From Silicimonas sp. (lineage in GTDB: Bacteria; Pseudomonadota; Alphaproteobacteria; Rhodobacterales; Rhodobacteraceae): a stretch of DNA of 64,000 nt. The stretch covers positions 1-64,000 of the forward strand of contig JAJDZT010000054.1 of the NCBI GenBank assembly GCA_022824525.1, read 5' to 3'. Positions within the stretch are counted from its first letter, which is position 1. Each line of letters begins with the position of its first letter. The notes below the pieces were generated by a model that did not search any database, was not told where the DNA came from, and was given only the letters and a program-made list of their open reading frames with translations. Below are positions 27,069-36,528 of the stretch, in pieces. The position numbers and the translations under genes are program-made.

Positions 27069-27694
27069 GCGAGCACCCGCAACCCTTCCGGGGTGGAGAT
27101 CGTGGCAATCAAACGTTTCTCCGGCCCGTTCCGCACGGCAACCGGACCGAGTGCGCGCACCGCGGGAAAGGCTTCCTCAAGGCGGTCGGCCTGCGGGTGG
27201 AACACATCCAACCGGCTCAGCCTGAGACCATGATCCGGCAAACGACGCGCGGGATGCGGGCTGTTGCTCCCCCACTCGATCAAGGCCGGCATGGCGGCGT
27301 CGAACGGCAAGGCCCCGTCCGGCGGCACACCCATGGCCCAGCTCAGGTCGCCGCGCTCCAGTTCAACGGGTATTCCCGTGCCATGCGGTGCGGCGTCCAA
27401 TGCCTCGTCCAGATCGTCTGTGCGGCACACCCAGTTGGTCATCCTTGGGGGGTCGTCGAACCGGTCCAGATCGAACCACCGGGGAAAAGCCGGTGCCTCG
27501 GCTTCCGGGTCGATGGCGATCACCTCCAGATACTCCTCCGGTCCAAGCGACAGCAGAAGGTTGTGCGTGCCCATATGAGGGTGCTTTCCACCCGGACTGA
27601 GCTTCGCGCCAAGCACTGCCTCCACATAGGTCGCGCCCTCTTCGAGCGAACGGGCCGCGATGACGATGTGATCGAGGGCAAGCGAAAAAATCAT
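27065..27694 (-). CDS. VOC/glyoxalase-like domain protein
   Basis: 209 aa from ATG. The N-terminal LALDHIVIAARSLEEGATYVEAVLG is the first beta-alpha-beta unit of the vicinal-oxygen-chelate fold. MGTHNLLLSLGPEEYLEVI carries the usual His/Glu ligand positions, and a second module follows (RLSRLDVFHP). It fits the glyoxalase-like PF13468-type group, whose reactions are mostly unknown. A GTG nine codons upstream is an alternative start; neither has a convincing ribosome site. It is coupled to the GNAT gene. Confidence 0.78.
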   Translation of the reverse strand: MIFSLALDHIVIAARSLEEGATYVEAVLGAKLSPGGKHPHMGTHNLLLSLGPEEYLEVIAIDPEAEAPAFPRWFDLDRFDDPPRMTNWVCRTDDLDEALDAAPHGTGIPVELERGDLSWAMGVPPDGALPFDAAMPALIEWGSNSPHPARRLPDHGLRLSRLDVFHPQADRLEEAFPAVRALGPVAVRNGPEKRLIATISTPEGLRVLA

Positions 27695-27739
27695 TGGATC
27701 AGTTGACCATATCGAGGCCACGGCGCAAGGAAAAACGCG

Positions 27740-28189
27740 CTATCCACGTGTGTCCTTCGGCGAACCCATGACAACATAGGTGGTCATCGTTCTCACTTGG
27801 GGCAACGTTCCGAGACCATCGGAATGGACACGCTTGTAGGCCGCGAGGTCCGTGGCCTCGATCCGGAGCAGGTATTCGACCGTTCCGGTGACATTGTGGC
27901 ATTCGCGAACCTCCGGCATCTCGGCCACGGCGCGCTCGAAGCTTTCCTGACCCTCTTTCGTGTGAACACCCAACCCGACCGTGATATAGGCCAGAAAGCT
28001 GCGCCCCATGGCTTCGCGGTTCAAGACAGCCCGGTATCCTTCGATCACGCCGAAACGTTCGAGTTCCTGCACGCGCCTCAGACAGGCAGAGGGCGACAAT
28101 CCAACCTTGGCCGCCAGCTCGGTATTCGGGATTCGGCCATCGCGCTCCAAAACGCGCAATATATGATTACTTATTTCGTCGATTTTCAT
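27740..28189 (-). CDS. Lrp/AsnC-family transcriptional regulator
   Basis: 149 aa. The N-terminal winged helix (about residues 1-60) reads DEISNHILRVLERDGRIPNTELA with LSPSACLRRVQELE as recognition helix. The RAM ligand domain (about 65-140) contains VRECHNVTGTVEYLLRI. Such regulators sense amino acids. It is divergent from a LysE-type exporter gene across a 75-bp AT-rich region with dyads, so it most likely controls amino-acid export in response to its ligand. The start MKIDEIS was chosen as normal for the family; a longer open frame exists upstream. Confidence 0.9.
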   Translation of the reverse strand: MKIDEISNHILRVLERDGRIPNTELAAKVGLSPSACLRRVQELERFGVIEGYRAVLNREAMGRSFLAYITVGLGVHTKEGQESFERAVAEMPEVRECHNVTGTVEYLLRIEATDLAAYKRVHSDGLGTLPQVRTMTTYVVMGSPKDTRG

Positions 28190-28201
28190 TCTTGATTGCA
28201 C

Positions 28202-28253
28202 ATTTATCGATAAATCCTGCAACAATTCAACAAAATTGCGTCACATGCGCAAT
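28202..28253. promoter_or_regulatory. Dyads between lrp-type and lysE-type genes (candidate Lrp operators)
   Basis: Two inverted repeats fill the intergenic region: a perfect 14-base palindrome ATTTATCGATAAAT (28202-28215), and ATTGCG-N7-CGCAAT (28235-28253). The region is strikingly AT-rich against its flanks. Length and position suit binding of an Lrp/AsnC octamer controlling both genes. Confidence 0.5.
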
Positions 28254-28264
28254 ATAATTGTGTC

Positions 28265-28852
28265 ATGACACTTGAATTCCTCCCTGCTCTTCTGAGTTTT
28301 GCCCTCGTGACCTCGATCACGCCCGGACCAAACAACCTGATGTTGTTGACGTCCGGTGCGAATTTCGGGTTTCGCCGGTCGATCCCGCACATGCTTGGCA
28401 TCAGTCTTGGCCATCTTCTGATGATCGTGCTGGTCGGCATTGGACTGGTGAGCATCTTCGACATGTACCCCCAGCTTCACCTCGCCATGAAGGTCGTCAG
28501 TGTAATCTACCTGCTTTACCTCGCGTGGAAATTTGCAAATGCGGCATCCCCCGAAGAAGGTCAGGCTGGCGGCACGCCGATGACTTTCCTGCAGGCCGCG
28601 GCCTTTCAATGGGTGAACCCGAAGGCCTGGTTCATGGCCCTTACCGCGATTTCGGTCTATGCGCCCGAAACAACGCTTGCCGCCGTCACGATCGTTGCCG
28701 CCGCCTTCGCTGCCGTGAACCTGCCATCGGTCAGCACCTGGACCTTGCTCGGCGTTCAAATGCGGCGCCTCCTGACCAACCGCACCCGCCTCAAGGTGTT
28801 CAACTGGACGATGGCCGCACTGCTCGTCGGATCGCTTGTCGTCATTCTCTGA
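28265..28852 (+). CDS. LysE/RhtB-family amino-acid exporter
   Basis: A 195-aa inner-membrane protein with about six hydrophobic segments. The family signature SITPGPNNLMLLTSGANFGF is at residues 18-37. FQWVNPKAWFMAL near 115 is also characteristic. It should export an amino acid or related metabolite. The divergent Lrp-type gene is its likely regulator. Which amino acid is moved cannot be read. Confidence 0.92.
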   Translation: MTLEFLPALLSFALVTSITPGPNNLMLLTSGANFGFRRSIPHMLGISLGHLLMIVLVGIGLVSIFDMYPQLHLAMKVVSVIYLLYLAWKFANAASPEEGQAGGTPMTFLQAAAFQWVNPKAWFMALTAISVYAPETTLAAVTIVAAAFAAVNLPSVSTWTLLGVQMRRLLTNRTRLKVFNWTMAALLVGSLVVIL

Positions 28853-28892
28853 AACCGTCGCCCTGCCATCGCAACCACGTTCCAGATTATCG

Positions 28893-28938
28893 GCCCGAAA
28901 ATATCCTGGGGGAGCGCGAGGGGGCAAAGCCCCCTCGC
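28893..28938. repeat. Rhodobacteraceae-type intergenic hairpin element, copy 3 (inverted)
   Basis: Read on the minus strand: GCGAGGGGGC / GCCCCCTCGC stem with a 3-base loop, then GCTCCCCCAGGATATTTTCGGG. It resembles the copies at 5885 and 13785 but with one change in the core. It lies between convergent genes and may terminate transcription. Confidence 0.65.
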
Positions 28939-28997
28939 AACCGGCGACGACGAAGTCGGCGCAAAACCTACCGTGCCTCGCCCCTGACGCACGGGGG

Positions 28998-29483
28998 TCA
29001 GGTCAACAGGCGGATGCCGGACCAGATTGTCGCGAAAACGGTTGCATAGAACCCGGCGGACCAACCGACGAGGCGGAGCGGCGGGGACAGGTGATACCCC
29101 AGCCAGAACACTAATCGCGAAAGCGCCATGGAGACGCCCATGACGATCACGGTGACGGCGCCGAGAACGGTGATGACAAATGGCCACAAGAGAAGCGCCA
29201 GCACTATTTGCTCGACGGTATTCGACAGAACACGGGCATCGACGTCCGCGCGAGAGCCCTCGGGCGGTTTACGACCGTCTGCAAGTTCAGACGACAGAAA
29301 CCGACGCAGCGCGATCACGAGGATCATGCAGGCCATCACCAGTCCTGCAGGCAGGAAGGCGTAAAGAAGCGCGAGGTTGATCGGGATGAAAGGCTGCGGT
29401 GCCTGACCGGGAAGCACCACGACCGCCACCGCCCAGAGCGCGCCGAGAATGCCGCAGACCAGCATGATGACGCGGGTTTTCAT
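28998..29483 (-). CDS. MAPEG-family membrane protein
   Basis: 161 aa with four hydrophobic segments. The conserved MAPEG helix VLSNTVEQIVLALLLWPFV lies near residue 85-103, and RLVFWLGYHLSPPLRLVGW near residue 128-146 is the other family hallmark. Eukaryotic members act on glutathione and eicosanoids; bacterial functions are mostly unknown. The gene precedes nothing on its strand and lies 21 bp upstream-side of the methylmalonyl-CoA mutase stop. No operon link is obvious. Confidence 0.82.
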   Translation of the reverse strand: MKTRVIMLVCGILGALWAVAVVVLPGQAPQPFIPINLALLYAFLPAGLVMACMILVIALRRFLSSELADGRKPPEGSRADVDARVLSNTVEQIVLALLLWPFVITVLGAVTVIVMGVSMALSRLVFWLGYHLSPPLRLVGWSAGFYATVFATIWSGIRLLT

Positions 29484-29504
29484 CCTATCGACCGGAAGCG
29501 GCAG

Positions 29505-31622
29505 TCACCCGCGCGCCTCCCGTATGAGGCGGAGAATGTCAGCAGCGGCCTCGGGAATGTTGGTGCCCGGGCCAAAGATCGCCTTCACGCCTTTTTCCTT
29601 AAGAAAATCATAGTCCTGCTGAGGGATAACCCCGCCGCAGATCACGATGATGTCCTCGGCACTGGCTGCTTTGAGCGCCTCGATCAGCTTTGGTGCGAGC
29701 GTCTTGTGACCGGCGGCCTGCGATGAAATGCCGACCACGTGGACATCGTTGTCCACGGCATCCTGAGCGGCTTCTTCCGGCGTCTGGAAAAGCGGGCCGA
29801 CATCCACATCAAACCCGATATCGGCGAAGGCGGTGGCGATCACCTTCGCGCCCCGGTCATGCCCGTCCTGCCCCATCTTGACGACCAGCATGCGCGGGCG
29901 GCGGCCTTCGTCCTCGGCGAAGGCTTCGACGTCCTTCTGGATTTGCGCGAAGCCTTCGTCGCCTTCATAGGCCGCGCCGTAGACGCCGGCCAATGTCTTC
30001 ACCTCGGCCCGGTGACGGCCGAATACCTTTTCCATTGCCATACTGATTTCTCCCACGCTCGCACGGGCCCGTGCAGCTTCGACCGCGGCGGCCAAGAGGT
30101 TGCCATCGCCTGCTGCCGCCTCTTCCACGGCTTTCAACGCGGCATCGCAGGCCGCGCTGTCACGTTCGGACCGGATGCGCTCCAGCCGTGCGATCTGGCT
30201 TTCGCGCACTTTCTCATTGTCGACTTCGAGGATGTCGATCGGGTCTTCCTTGTCCTTCCGGTACTTGTTGACGCCAACGATCACCTCGTCTCCCCGGTCG
30301 ATCATCGCTTGACGGCGGGCGGCGGATTCCTCGATCCGAAGCTTGGGCATGCCGGAGGCCACGGCCTTGGTCATGCCGCCCATCTCTTCGACCTCTTCCA
30401 TGAGCGCCCAGGCTTTCTCGGCCAGTTCGGATGTGAGGCTTTCGACGTAATAGGATCCCGCCAGCGGATCGACCACATTGGTGACCCCGGTTTCTTCCTG
30501 CAAGATCAACTGCGTATTCCGCGCGATGCGGGCGCTGAAATCGGTTGGCAGGGCGATGGCTTCATCAAGCGCGTTGGTATGAAGCGACTGGGTACCACCG
30601 AGCACAGCGCTCATCGCCTCATAGGCGGTGCGCACCACATTGTTGTAGGGGTCCTGTTCCTGAAGCGAGACGCCGGACGTCTGGCAATGGGTCCGCAGCA
30701 TGCTGGAGCGCGGGTTTTGCGGGTTGAACTCGCTCATCACGCGCGACCAGAGCTGACGCGCCGCGCGCAGCTTCGCCGCTTCCATGAAGAAGTTCATGCC
30801 GATTGCAAAAAAGAACGAGAGGCGTCCTGCGAATTTGTCGACATCCATGCCGCGCGCGATGGCGGCGCGCACGTATTCGCGGCCATCGGCCAGCGTATAG
30901 GCGAGCTCCTGCACAAGGTTCGCGCCCGCTTCCTGCATGTGGTAGCCGCTGATCGAGATCGAATTGAACTTCGGCATATTGTCAGCGGTGTAGGCGATAA
31001 TATCAGCCACGATCCGCATCGAGGGTTCGGGCGGATACACATAAGTGTTTCGCACCATGAACTCTTTCAGAATGTCGTTCTGGATGGTGCCCGAGAGGAG
31101 CGCCTTGTCATGCCCCTGCTCTTCGCCTGCCACGATGAAACTTGCGAGGATGGGGATCACCGCCCCGTTCATCGTCATGGAGACGGAAACCTGATCAAGC
31201 GGGATGCCATCGAAGAGGATCTTCATATCCTCGACCGAGTCGATTGCCACGCCTGCCTTGCCGACATCGCCGAGCACGCGCGGATGGTCACTGTCGTAAC
31301 CTCGGTGCGTGGCGAGATCGAAAGCGACCGAGACCCCTTGCTGACCGGCGGCGAGGTTGCGGCGGTAGAAGGCGTTCGATTCCTCCGCCGTCGAAAACCC
31401 GGCATATTGCCGGATGGTCCAGGGCCGCCCGGCATACATCGTCGCCTTCACGCCGCGCGTGAACGGCGCAAAGCCCGGGGTTTCGCCCATCTGTGGCAGG
31501 TTTTCGGTATCTTCCGCCGTATAAAGCGGCTTGACGCGGATGCCTTCCAGCGTCTCCCACTCAATTTCTTCAAGCGCACGACCGCGCAGTTCTTTCTCGG
31601 CCAAAGCCTTCCAGTCCGTCAT
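29505..31622 (-). CDS. mcm: Methylmalonyl-CoA mutase
   Basis: A 705-aa adenosylcobalamin enzyme that isomerises methylmalonyl-CoA to succinyl-CoA, the last step of propionate assimilation. The N-terminal TIM barrel (about residues 30-560) has [18 protein letters not shown] and the CoA-binding [12 protein letters not shown]. The C-terminal cobalamin domain (about 575-700) has the DxHxxG base-off motif in [11 protein letters not shown] and a [12 protein letters not shown] stretch. Single-subunit length matches the homodimeric bacterial form. It is in the same region and orientation as pccA and pccB. No cobalamin riboswitch was seen upstream. Confidence 0.96.
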   Translation of the reverse strand: MTDWKALAEKELRGRALEEIEWETLEGIRVKPLYTAEDTENLPQMGETPGFAPFTRGVKATMYAGRPWTIRQYAGFSTAEESNAFYRRNLAAGQQGVSVAFDLATHRGYDSDHPRVLGDVGKAGVAIDSVEDMKILFDGIPLDQVSVSMTMNGAVIPILASFIVAGEEQGHDKALLSGTIQNDILKEFMVRNTYVYPPEPSMRIVADIIAYTADNMPKFNSISISGYHMQEAGANLVQELAYTLADGREYVRAAIARGMDVDKFAGRLSFFFAIGMNFFMEAAKLRAARQLWSRVMSEFNPQNPRSSMLRTHCQTSGVSLQEQDPYNNVVRTAYEAMSAVLGGTQSLHTNALDEAIALPTDFSARIARNTQLILQEETGVTNVVDPLAGSYYVESLTSELAEKAWALMEEVEEMGGMTKAVASGMPKLRIEESAARRQAMIDRGDEVIVGVNKYRKDKEDPIDILEVDNEKVRESQIARLERIRSERDSAACDAALKAVEEAAAGDGNLLAAAVEAARARASVGEISMAMEKVFGRHRAEVKTLAGVYGAAYEGDEGFAQIQKDVEAFAEDEGRRPRMLVVKMGQDGHDRGAKVIATAFADIGFDVDVGPLFQTPEEAAQDAVDNDVHVVGISSQAAGHKTLAPKLIEALKAASAEDIIVICGGVIPQQDYDFLKEKGVKAIFGPGTNIPEAAADILRLIREARG

Positions 31623-31754
31623 CTCAGACCCTCCATTCGGCTTGTTGGGCGTGCATTTCTCCCGGGAAATTCAACAAAACTCCTTGAAGAGTTCTGTTCC
31701 GCCCTTCGATTTTCAGAATTCCGGCATATATTCAGCGGGAACGGAGACGCAGAC

Positions 31755-32255
31755 ATGACGCCCACCGCCTTGAAACGCTTTGCTTTTCTACCGCTTGTAA
31801 TGCTGGCGGGGACAGCCCTTGCGACCGACAGCACCGCGCCCGACCCGCTCGAAGCGTGGCAGGCGGACAAATCCGTCGTGTTTGACGCCGGTGAGATCGA
31901 TCTTGAGACCTTCAAATGGACTGCGCGCCCTGTCGTCATTTTCGCGGACAGCGAGAATGACCCCGCCTTCCAGCGCCAACTTGAGCTTCTCGCCGCGCGG
32001 GCAGACGAATTGGTTGAACGGGATGTCGTGCTCATCACGGATACCGATCCGACCGCACGCTCGGCTCTCAGAACCAAGCTGCGCCCGCGCGGGTTCATGC
32101 TGACACTGATCGGCAAGGATGGTGGCGTGAAGCTGCGCAAACCGTTCCCCTGGGATGTCCGCGAATTGACGCGGCAGATCGACAAGATGCCCATCCGCCG
32201 ACAGGAAATCATCGACGCAAAAGCGGCGGCGCGGGAAGCTGGGTCGGTCGAATAG
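31755..32255 (+). CDS. DUF4174-domain exported protein
   Basis: 166 aa with a signal peptide (MTPTALKRFAFLPLVMLAGT, cleavage after ALA near residue 23). The mature part resembles the DUF4174 thioredoxin-like fold: ARPVVIFADSENDPAFQRQL near residue 56, VLITDTDPTA, and LIGKDGGVKLR. No CxxC is present. It would act in the periplasm; function is unknown. It is divergent from mcm (132 bp) and convergent with the glycosyltransferase-like gene, with one base between the stops. Confidence 0.75.
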   Translation: MTPTALKRFAFLPLVMLAGTALATDSTAPDPLEAWQADKSVVFDAGEIDLETFKWTARPVVIFADSENDPAFQRQLELLAARADELVERDVVLITDTDPTARSALRTKLRPRGFMLTLIGKDGGVKLRKPFPWDVRELTRQIDKMPIRRQEIIDAKAAAREAGSVE

Positions 32256-32256
32256 G

Positions 32257-33777
32257 TCACGACGTACTCCCGTCTGCTGCAAAATCGAACCGCGCGCCCT
32301 CGGGCAGGGCCGCCGCCCAGTCTTTCAGGTCAGCCTGCAGCGCACGCGCCTCCGCTTGGTTCCGGGCGTAGAACAGGACCCCGTCGCCGCCGAGAAACGG
32401 TTCTCCGTGATCCTCCAGAAAGAGGCCGCCCAACAGAACCCAGTCGGGGCCGAGCGCGCGCGGCAAATGCTGCGGATAGATCATCGCAACGCGAACGCCC
32501 TTGTCGTCGGCCAGCGCATCGGCCCAGCCTTTCGGTGCACCTGACAGGCGCAGCGCCAGCGCTTCTGAGGACGCAAGCCCCCATAGATCGAGGACGTGGC
32601 TGGGGTTATCCCACGCGACATAGCCGAGATCATTGACGGCGACCGGGGCCGCCACATGATCTTTGGCAAAACGTGCCATCTGGCCTTGTTGCAATGCGAT
32701 GGCGCGCGGGTTCGAGATGTAGTTGTCGAAGCGCGGACCATAGGTCAGAAGCCCTCCGACGAGGGCCACGCCTAGAACAAGCGCTTTCGGAGTCTCGCCA
32801 AACTCGGCCAGCATGAGGGCGAGCAGCGCGAAGAGTGACACCACGAGGTAGTTTTCGTAGCGATCCATCCATCCGATGGAGGCGAAGGCAAGATGCCCCA
32901 GAGAGGCCGCGACGACAGCCAGCGCGGCCACGCCTTTGGAAATCTGGCCACGGGACAGAGTGAAGAAGGCAACGAAGGCCGCCGCCAGCGTCAGAGCGAA
33001 GACATATCTTCCGCCATCGAGAGCAATGTTGTCGCGGAAGTTGCCCAAAATGCCCCCGTCACCTGTTCCCGTGTCCGGGAGCTTTGCATTCACCGAGTTC
33101 GGAAGTGGATCGAGGCCGAGCATGCTCAGCATACCGACAAAGAGCGCGACCGGAACGATCGCCAGGACAGCAAGACCAAGACCGGCACGTGTGTGACCCA
33201 GAAGGAAAACCACCCCGGCTGCGGCAAGGGCCAACGCCAGGCCTTCCAGCCGCAATGCCGGCGCGAGGAGCACGCCGAGCAGAAGCATAATCCCAAGTTG
33301 CCGGGTTTCGGCAAATCGCCAAAGGCCCAGCACGATGGCGAGCGAGGCGGCCCCGTGCGCCATGTTTTCCATGCCCGTGAACGCCGTTACATGCATGGCA
33401 AGCGCTATCGGCGCGGCTGCGGCGATGATCAGGGCCCAACGGCCAAGTCCTGCGCGCAGCAACGCGCGCCCGATGAGCCATCCAGCCAGCATGAGCGCGA
33501 TGACATTCCAGAAAAGCGGCAACCAGCGTTGCACTTCAAGCCCGGCCCATGTGGGGAGCAGGAAGGAGTAGAACGGCGATGAGGAGGCCGAGGCGTATTC
33601 ATCCGCGTTCACACCGTAGCCCCCCTGAAAGAGCTGCTCTGCCATGGCGAGATGGATGTAAACATCATCAAGCGCGTATTCGAACGCGCCGCCATTCCGC
33701 GCCGTCGCAAGAGCGAGGTAAGCCGCGAACGTCAGTAGCGCCGAAAGCGCACAGACCATTGGGAGACGCGCGCTCAC
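32257..33777 (-). CDS. Polytopic membrane protein, GT-C glycosyltransferase-like
   Basis: 506 aa with about ten hydrophobic helices and a soluble C-terminal domain (about residues 370-500). The first extracytoplasmic loop contains ALDDVYIHLAMAEQL near residue 30, whose acidic pair resembles the catalytic loop of GT-C lipid-phosphosugar glycosyltransferases. The family itself was not identified. GTG is taken as start because it overlaps the stop of the upstream gene (GTGA) and GGGGAAAG lies 6-8 bases before; an ATG six codons later is the alternative. Its placement in a pcc/mcm gene line is unexplained. Confidence 0.65.
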   Translation of the reverse strand: MSARLPMVCALSALLTFAAYLALATARNGGAFEYALDDVYIHLAMAEQLFQGGYGVNADEYASASSSPFYSFLLPTWAGLEVQRWLPLFWNVIALMLAGWLIGRALLRAGLGRWALIIAAAAPIALAMHVTAFTGMENMAHGAASLAIVLGLWRFAETRQLGIMLLLGVLLAPALRLEGLALALAAAGVVFLLGHTRAGLGLAVLAIVPVALFVGMLSMLGLDPLPNSVNAKLPDTGTGDGGILGNFRDNIALDGGRYVFALTLAAAFVAFFTLSRGQISKGVAALAVVAASLGHLAFASIGWMDRYENYLVVSLFALLALMLAEFGETPKALVLGVALVGGLLTYGPRFDNYISNPRAIALQQGQMARFAKDHVAAPVAVNDLGYVAWDNPSHVLDLWGLASSEALALRLSGAPKGWADALADDKGVRVAMIYPQHLPRALGPDWVLLGGLFLEDHGEPFLGGDGVLFYARNQAEARALQADLKDWAAALPEGARFDFAADGSTS

Positions 33778-34424
33778 TTGTCTTTCCCCTGACCTGTCAG
33801 GGAAAGCTCCCCCTCCATGCGGTACAGCGGCGGGTGATCGCCGTCGTAGGTGAAATCGACCAGCGTGCCCCACCAGTCGCGGATGAGGCTGAAGCCATGT
33901 TCCTCGATGTAGAGCGCGTCGTCATCCGACCGGATCACCTTGAGCTCCCATGGCTCGAACTCGTCTGCGGGCTGTTGGCGCAGCCAGTCCCGCGCGTCCT
34001 TGACAAGTGGCTTGAGGTCGATGGGCGCGACGCCCTCGATCTCGACACCGCCGCCGGTGATGCCCGTGACACTCCAAAGCCGTTTGCCCGCTTCCCAGCG
34101 AGACACCGTCGTGACACTCGACGTCTCGACCGTCGATTGCAGGAGGAAGGGCGCGATCTCGGAAAACCCCGCGTAGAATTCATCGCTCGGGATGCCGATT
34201 TCCGTCAGCGTAAGATAGACGAAGAAATGGTCGTCACCGCGCGCCGATGAAAAGTGAGGATCGTTGGCCGCCTGGAACTCGGGCGACATGATCTCTTCCC
34301 ATGACACCTCGTCAAGATCGACCATCTGGCCGACCTGCTGATCTGTCACCTTCCAGTCCATGCGTTCGAGAACGGTCGGGCCGTCTTCGAGCGCAAAGGC
34401 AAGTATGGCGACGGAAAAGCCCAA
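33774..34424 (-). CDS. Uncharacterised protein in the pccA operon
   Basis: About 216 aa from a TTG one base after the pccA stop (ATG at residue 22 is an alternative). The sequence is acidic and soluble-looking with segments DDHFFVYLTLTEIGIPSDEF, VSRWEAGKRLWSVTG and LIRDWWGTLVDFTYDGDHPP. The first residues are hydrophobic but too short for a clear signal peptide. No domain is recognised. Its stop overlaps the next gene's GTG. The tight packing after pccA suggests a role linked to, or carried along with, propionyl-CoA carboxylase. Confidence 0.65.
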   Translation of the reverse strand: MGFSVAILAFALEDGPTVLERMDWKVTDQQVGQMVDLDEVSWEEIMSPEFQAANDPHFSSARGDDHFFVYLTLTEIGIPSDEFYAGFSEIAPFLLQSTVETSSVTTVSRWEAGKRLWSVTGITGGGVEIEGVAPIDLKPLVKDARDWLRQQPADEFEPWELKVIRSDDDALYIEEHGFSLIRDWWGTLVDFTYDGDHPPLYRMEGELSLTGQGKDK

Positions 34425-34425
34425 G

Positions 34426-36426
34426 CTATTCGAACTCCATGATCACATCGTCGACCGCGAGGCTGTCTCCCGGACCCGCGTTGATCTTGGCGACGACGCC
34501 CTTCTTTTCGGCGCGCAGTATGTTTTCCATCTTCATCGCCTCGACCCTGCAGAGCGCTTGGCCTTCCTGCACCTCCTCGCCTTCTTCCACGTCGATCTTC
34601 ACGATCAGGCCCGGCATCGGACAGAGCAGCATCTTGGAGGTGTCGGGCGGGGTTTTGACCAGCATGTTCGCGGCAAGTTCCGCTTGGCGCGGGGTCATCA
34701 CGGTCACGTTGAGGTCTGCGCCGCGATGGCGGACGCGATAACCGGTGCTGGTCGGTTCGACTTTGAGAACCAGCGGTTCGCCCGCCACGTCGAGTTCGGC
34801 GAGCGGCTGGCCCGGGGTCCAGTCACTGGTGACGCGCATGGTCTCCCCATCCGCAAAGAGAATGTCCGCGCCTTCGGGGTCGGCGGTCATGGTGATTTCG
34901 CTGCGGTTCGCGCCAACGGTCACCGTCCAGTCGGAACCGACCTGACGCGTGTGATTGTCGAGCCGCCCAGAGATACGCGAGCGCCGGATTTCAGCGACCC
35001 GATGCATGGCAGCCACGGCGGCGGCGATGCGGCGCGCGGTTCCGTCGTCAGGTGTTACACCGCTGAAGCCTTTGGGGTACTCCTCCTCGATGAAGGCGGT
35101 CGTCATGTCGCCGCTGATGAATTTCGGGTGGTCATAGACAGCGGAGAGGAACGGGATGTTGTGCCCGATGCCTTCCACTTCGAACCGGTCGAGGGCGATG
35201 CGCATTTCCTCGATGGCGGCCGCGCGATCCGGGCCCCATGTGCAGAGCTTGGCGATCATCGGGTCGTAATACATGCTGATCTCGCCGCCTTCGAAGACGC
35301 CGGTGTCGTTGCGAACGGCACGGGTTTCTTCCGCCACCTCTTCAGGCGGGCGATAGCGGGTGAGACGGCCAATCGACGGCAGGAAGCCGCGATACGGGTC
35401 CTCGGCATAAAGGCGGCTTTCCATGGCCCAGCCGTTGATGCCGATATCGTCCTGTGTCAGCGACAGCTTCTCCCCGTTCGCGACCCGGATCATCTGTTCG
35501 ACCAGATCGACGCCGGTGATGAGTTCGGTCACCGGGTGCTCCACCTGAAGACGGGTGTTCATTTCGAGGAAGTAGAAGTTCCGGTCGCCATCGACGATGA
35601 ATTCGACCGTGCCCGCGCTGGCGTAGCCAACCGCATGGGCAAGCGCGAGGGACTGTTCGCCCATCGCTTTCCGTGTGGCCTCGTCAAGGAACGGGGACGG
35701 CGCTTCTTCGATGACCTTCTGGTTCCGGCGCTGGATCGAGCATTCGCGTTCGTTGAGGTAAACACCGTTGCCGTGACTGTCGCAGAGGACCTGGATCTCG
35801 ATGTGACGCGGTTGGGTGACGAACTTCTCGATGAAGATACGGTCATCGCCGAAGCTGTTGGCAGCTTCGTTCTTGGACGACTGGAAGCCTTCGCGCGCCT
35901 CGTCATCGTTCCACGCGATGCGCATGCCCTTTCCGCCGCCGCCGGCGCTGGCCTTGATCATCACGGGATAGCCGATCTCCTGCGAGATCTTCACGGCCTC
36001 ATCGGCATCCTCGATCAGGCCCATATAGCCGGGCACGGTCGAAACCTCGGCTTCCTGGGCGATCTTCTTCGACGTGATCTTGTCGCCCATCGCCTCGATC
36101 GCGCCCTTGGGCGGGCCGATGAAGGCAACGCCTTCTTTTTCCAGTGCTTCGGCGAATTTGGGGTTTTCCGACAGGAAGCCATAGCCCGGATGCACGGCTT
36201 CGGCCCCGGTCTGGCGGATCGCGTCCATCACCTTGTCGATGACGATGTAAGACTGGTTGGCCGGAGCCGGGCCGATATGGACTGCTTCGTCTGCCATTTT
36301 GACGTGCAGCGCCTGCGCATCCGCGTCCGAATAAATCGCGACAGTCTGGATGCCCATCTTGCGCGCGGTCTTGATGACGCGACAGGCGATTTCGCCGCGG
36401 TTGGCGATCAGGATTTTCTTGAACAT
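34426..36426 (-). CDS. pccA: Propionyl-CoA carboxylase alpha subunit (biotin carboxylase + biotin carrier)
   Basis: 666 aa. The biotin carboxylase part (about residues 1-450) begins MFKKILIANRGEIACRVIKT and has the ATP-grasp GGGGKGMRI. A middle linker (about 460-580) follows. The C-terminal biotinyl domain carries the biotinylated Lys in EAMKMEN near residue 635. With PccB it carboxylates propionyl-CoA to methylmalonyl-CoA. GGAGGAGG precedes the ATG, which fixes the start. Unlike the compact layout in many relatives, about 1.9 kb with small lipoprotein genes separate it from pccB, on the same strand. Confidence 0.96.
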   Translation of the reverse strand: MFKKILIANRGEIACRVIKTARKMGIQTVAIYSDADAQALHVKMADEAVHIGPAPANQSYIVIDKVMDAIRQTGAEAVHPGYGFLSENPKFAEALEKEGVAFIGPPKGAIEAMGDKITSKKIAQEAEVSTVPGYMGLIEDADEAVKISQEIGYPVMIKASAGGGGKGMRIAWNDDEAREGFQSSKNEAANSFGDDRIFIEKFVTQPRHIEIQVLCDSHGNGVYLNERECSIQRRNQKVIEEAPSPFLDEATRKAMGEQSLALAHAVGYASAGTVEFIVDGDRNFYFLEMNTRLQVEHPVTELITGVDLVEQMIRVANGEKLSLTQDDIGINGWAMESRLYAEDPYRGFLPSIGRLTRYRPPEEVAEETRAVRNDTGVFEGGEISMYYDPMIAKLCTWGPDRAAAIEEMRIALDRFEVEGIGHNIPFLSAVYDHPKFISGDMTTAFIEEEYPKGFSGVTPDDGTARRIAAAVAAMHRVAEIRRSRISGRLDNHTRQVGSDWTVTVGANRSEITMTADPEGADILFADGETMRVTSDWTPGQPLAELDVAGEPLVLKVEPTSTGYRVRHRGADLNVTVMTPRQAELAANMLVKTPPDTSKMLLCPMPGLIVKIDVEEGEEVQEGQALCRVEAMKMENILRAEKKGVVAKINAGPGDSLAVDDVIMEFE

Positions 36427-36506
36427 GTCCCCTCCTCCGTGGCGGGCTGCACCCGCACACAAGAAAGGGCCGCCCGACAGCCGGACAGCCCTTCGAAATT
36501 TCCAGG

Positions 36507-36524
36507 TTCGGGCCGAGGCCCGAA
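36507..36524 (-). terminator. Hairpin after the first small lipoprotein gene
   Basis: TTCGGGC-CGAG-GCCCGAA, a perfect 7-base stem 5 bp past the lipoprotein stop. No T-run, only CCTGGAAATTT follows on the minus strand, so termination may be partial and allow read-through into pccA. Confidence 0.5.
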
Positions 36525-36528
36525 GTTG

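Noticed and set aside
31623..31754. Cobalamin riboswitch before methylmalonyl-CoA mutase
   Set aside because: The 132-bp gap shows no B12-box-like sequence or extended structure, and is too short for a full cobalamin riboswitch.
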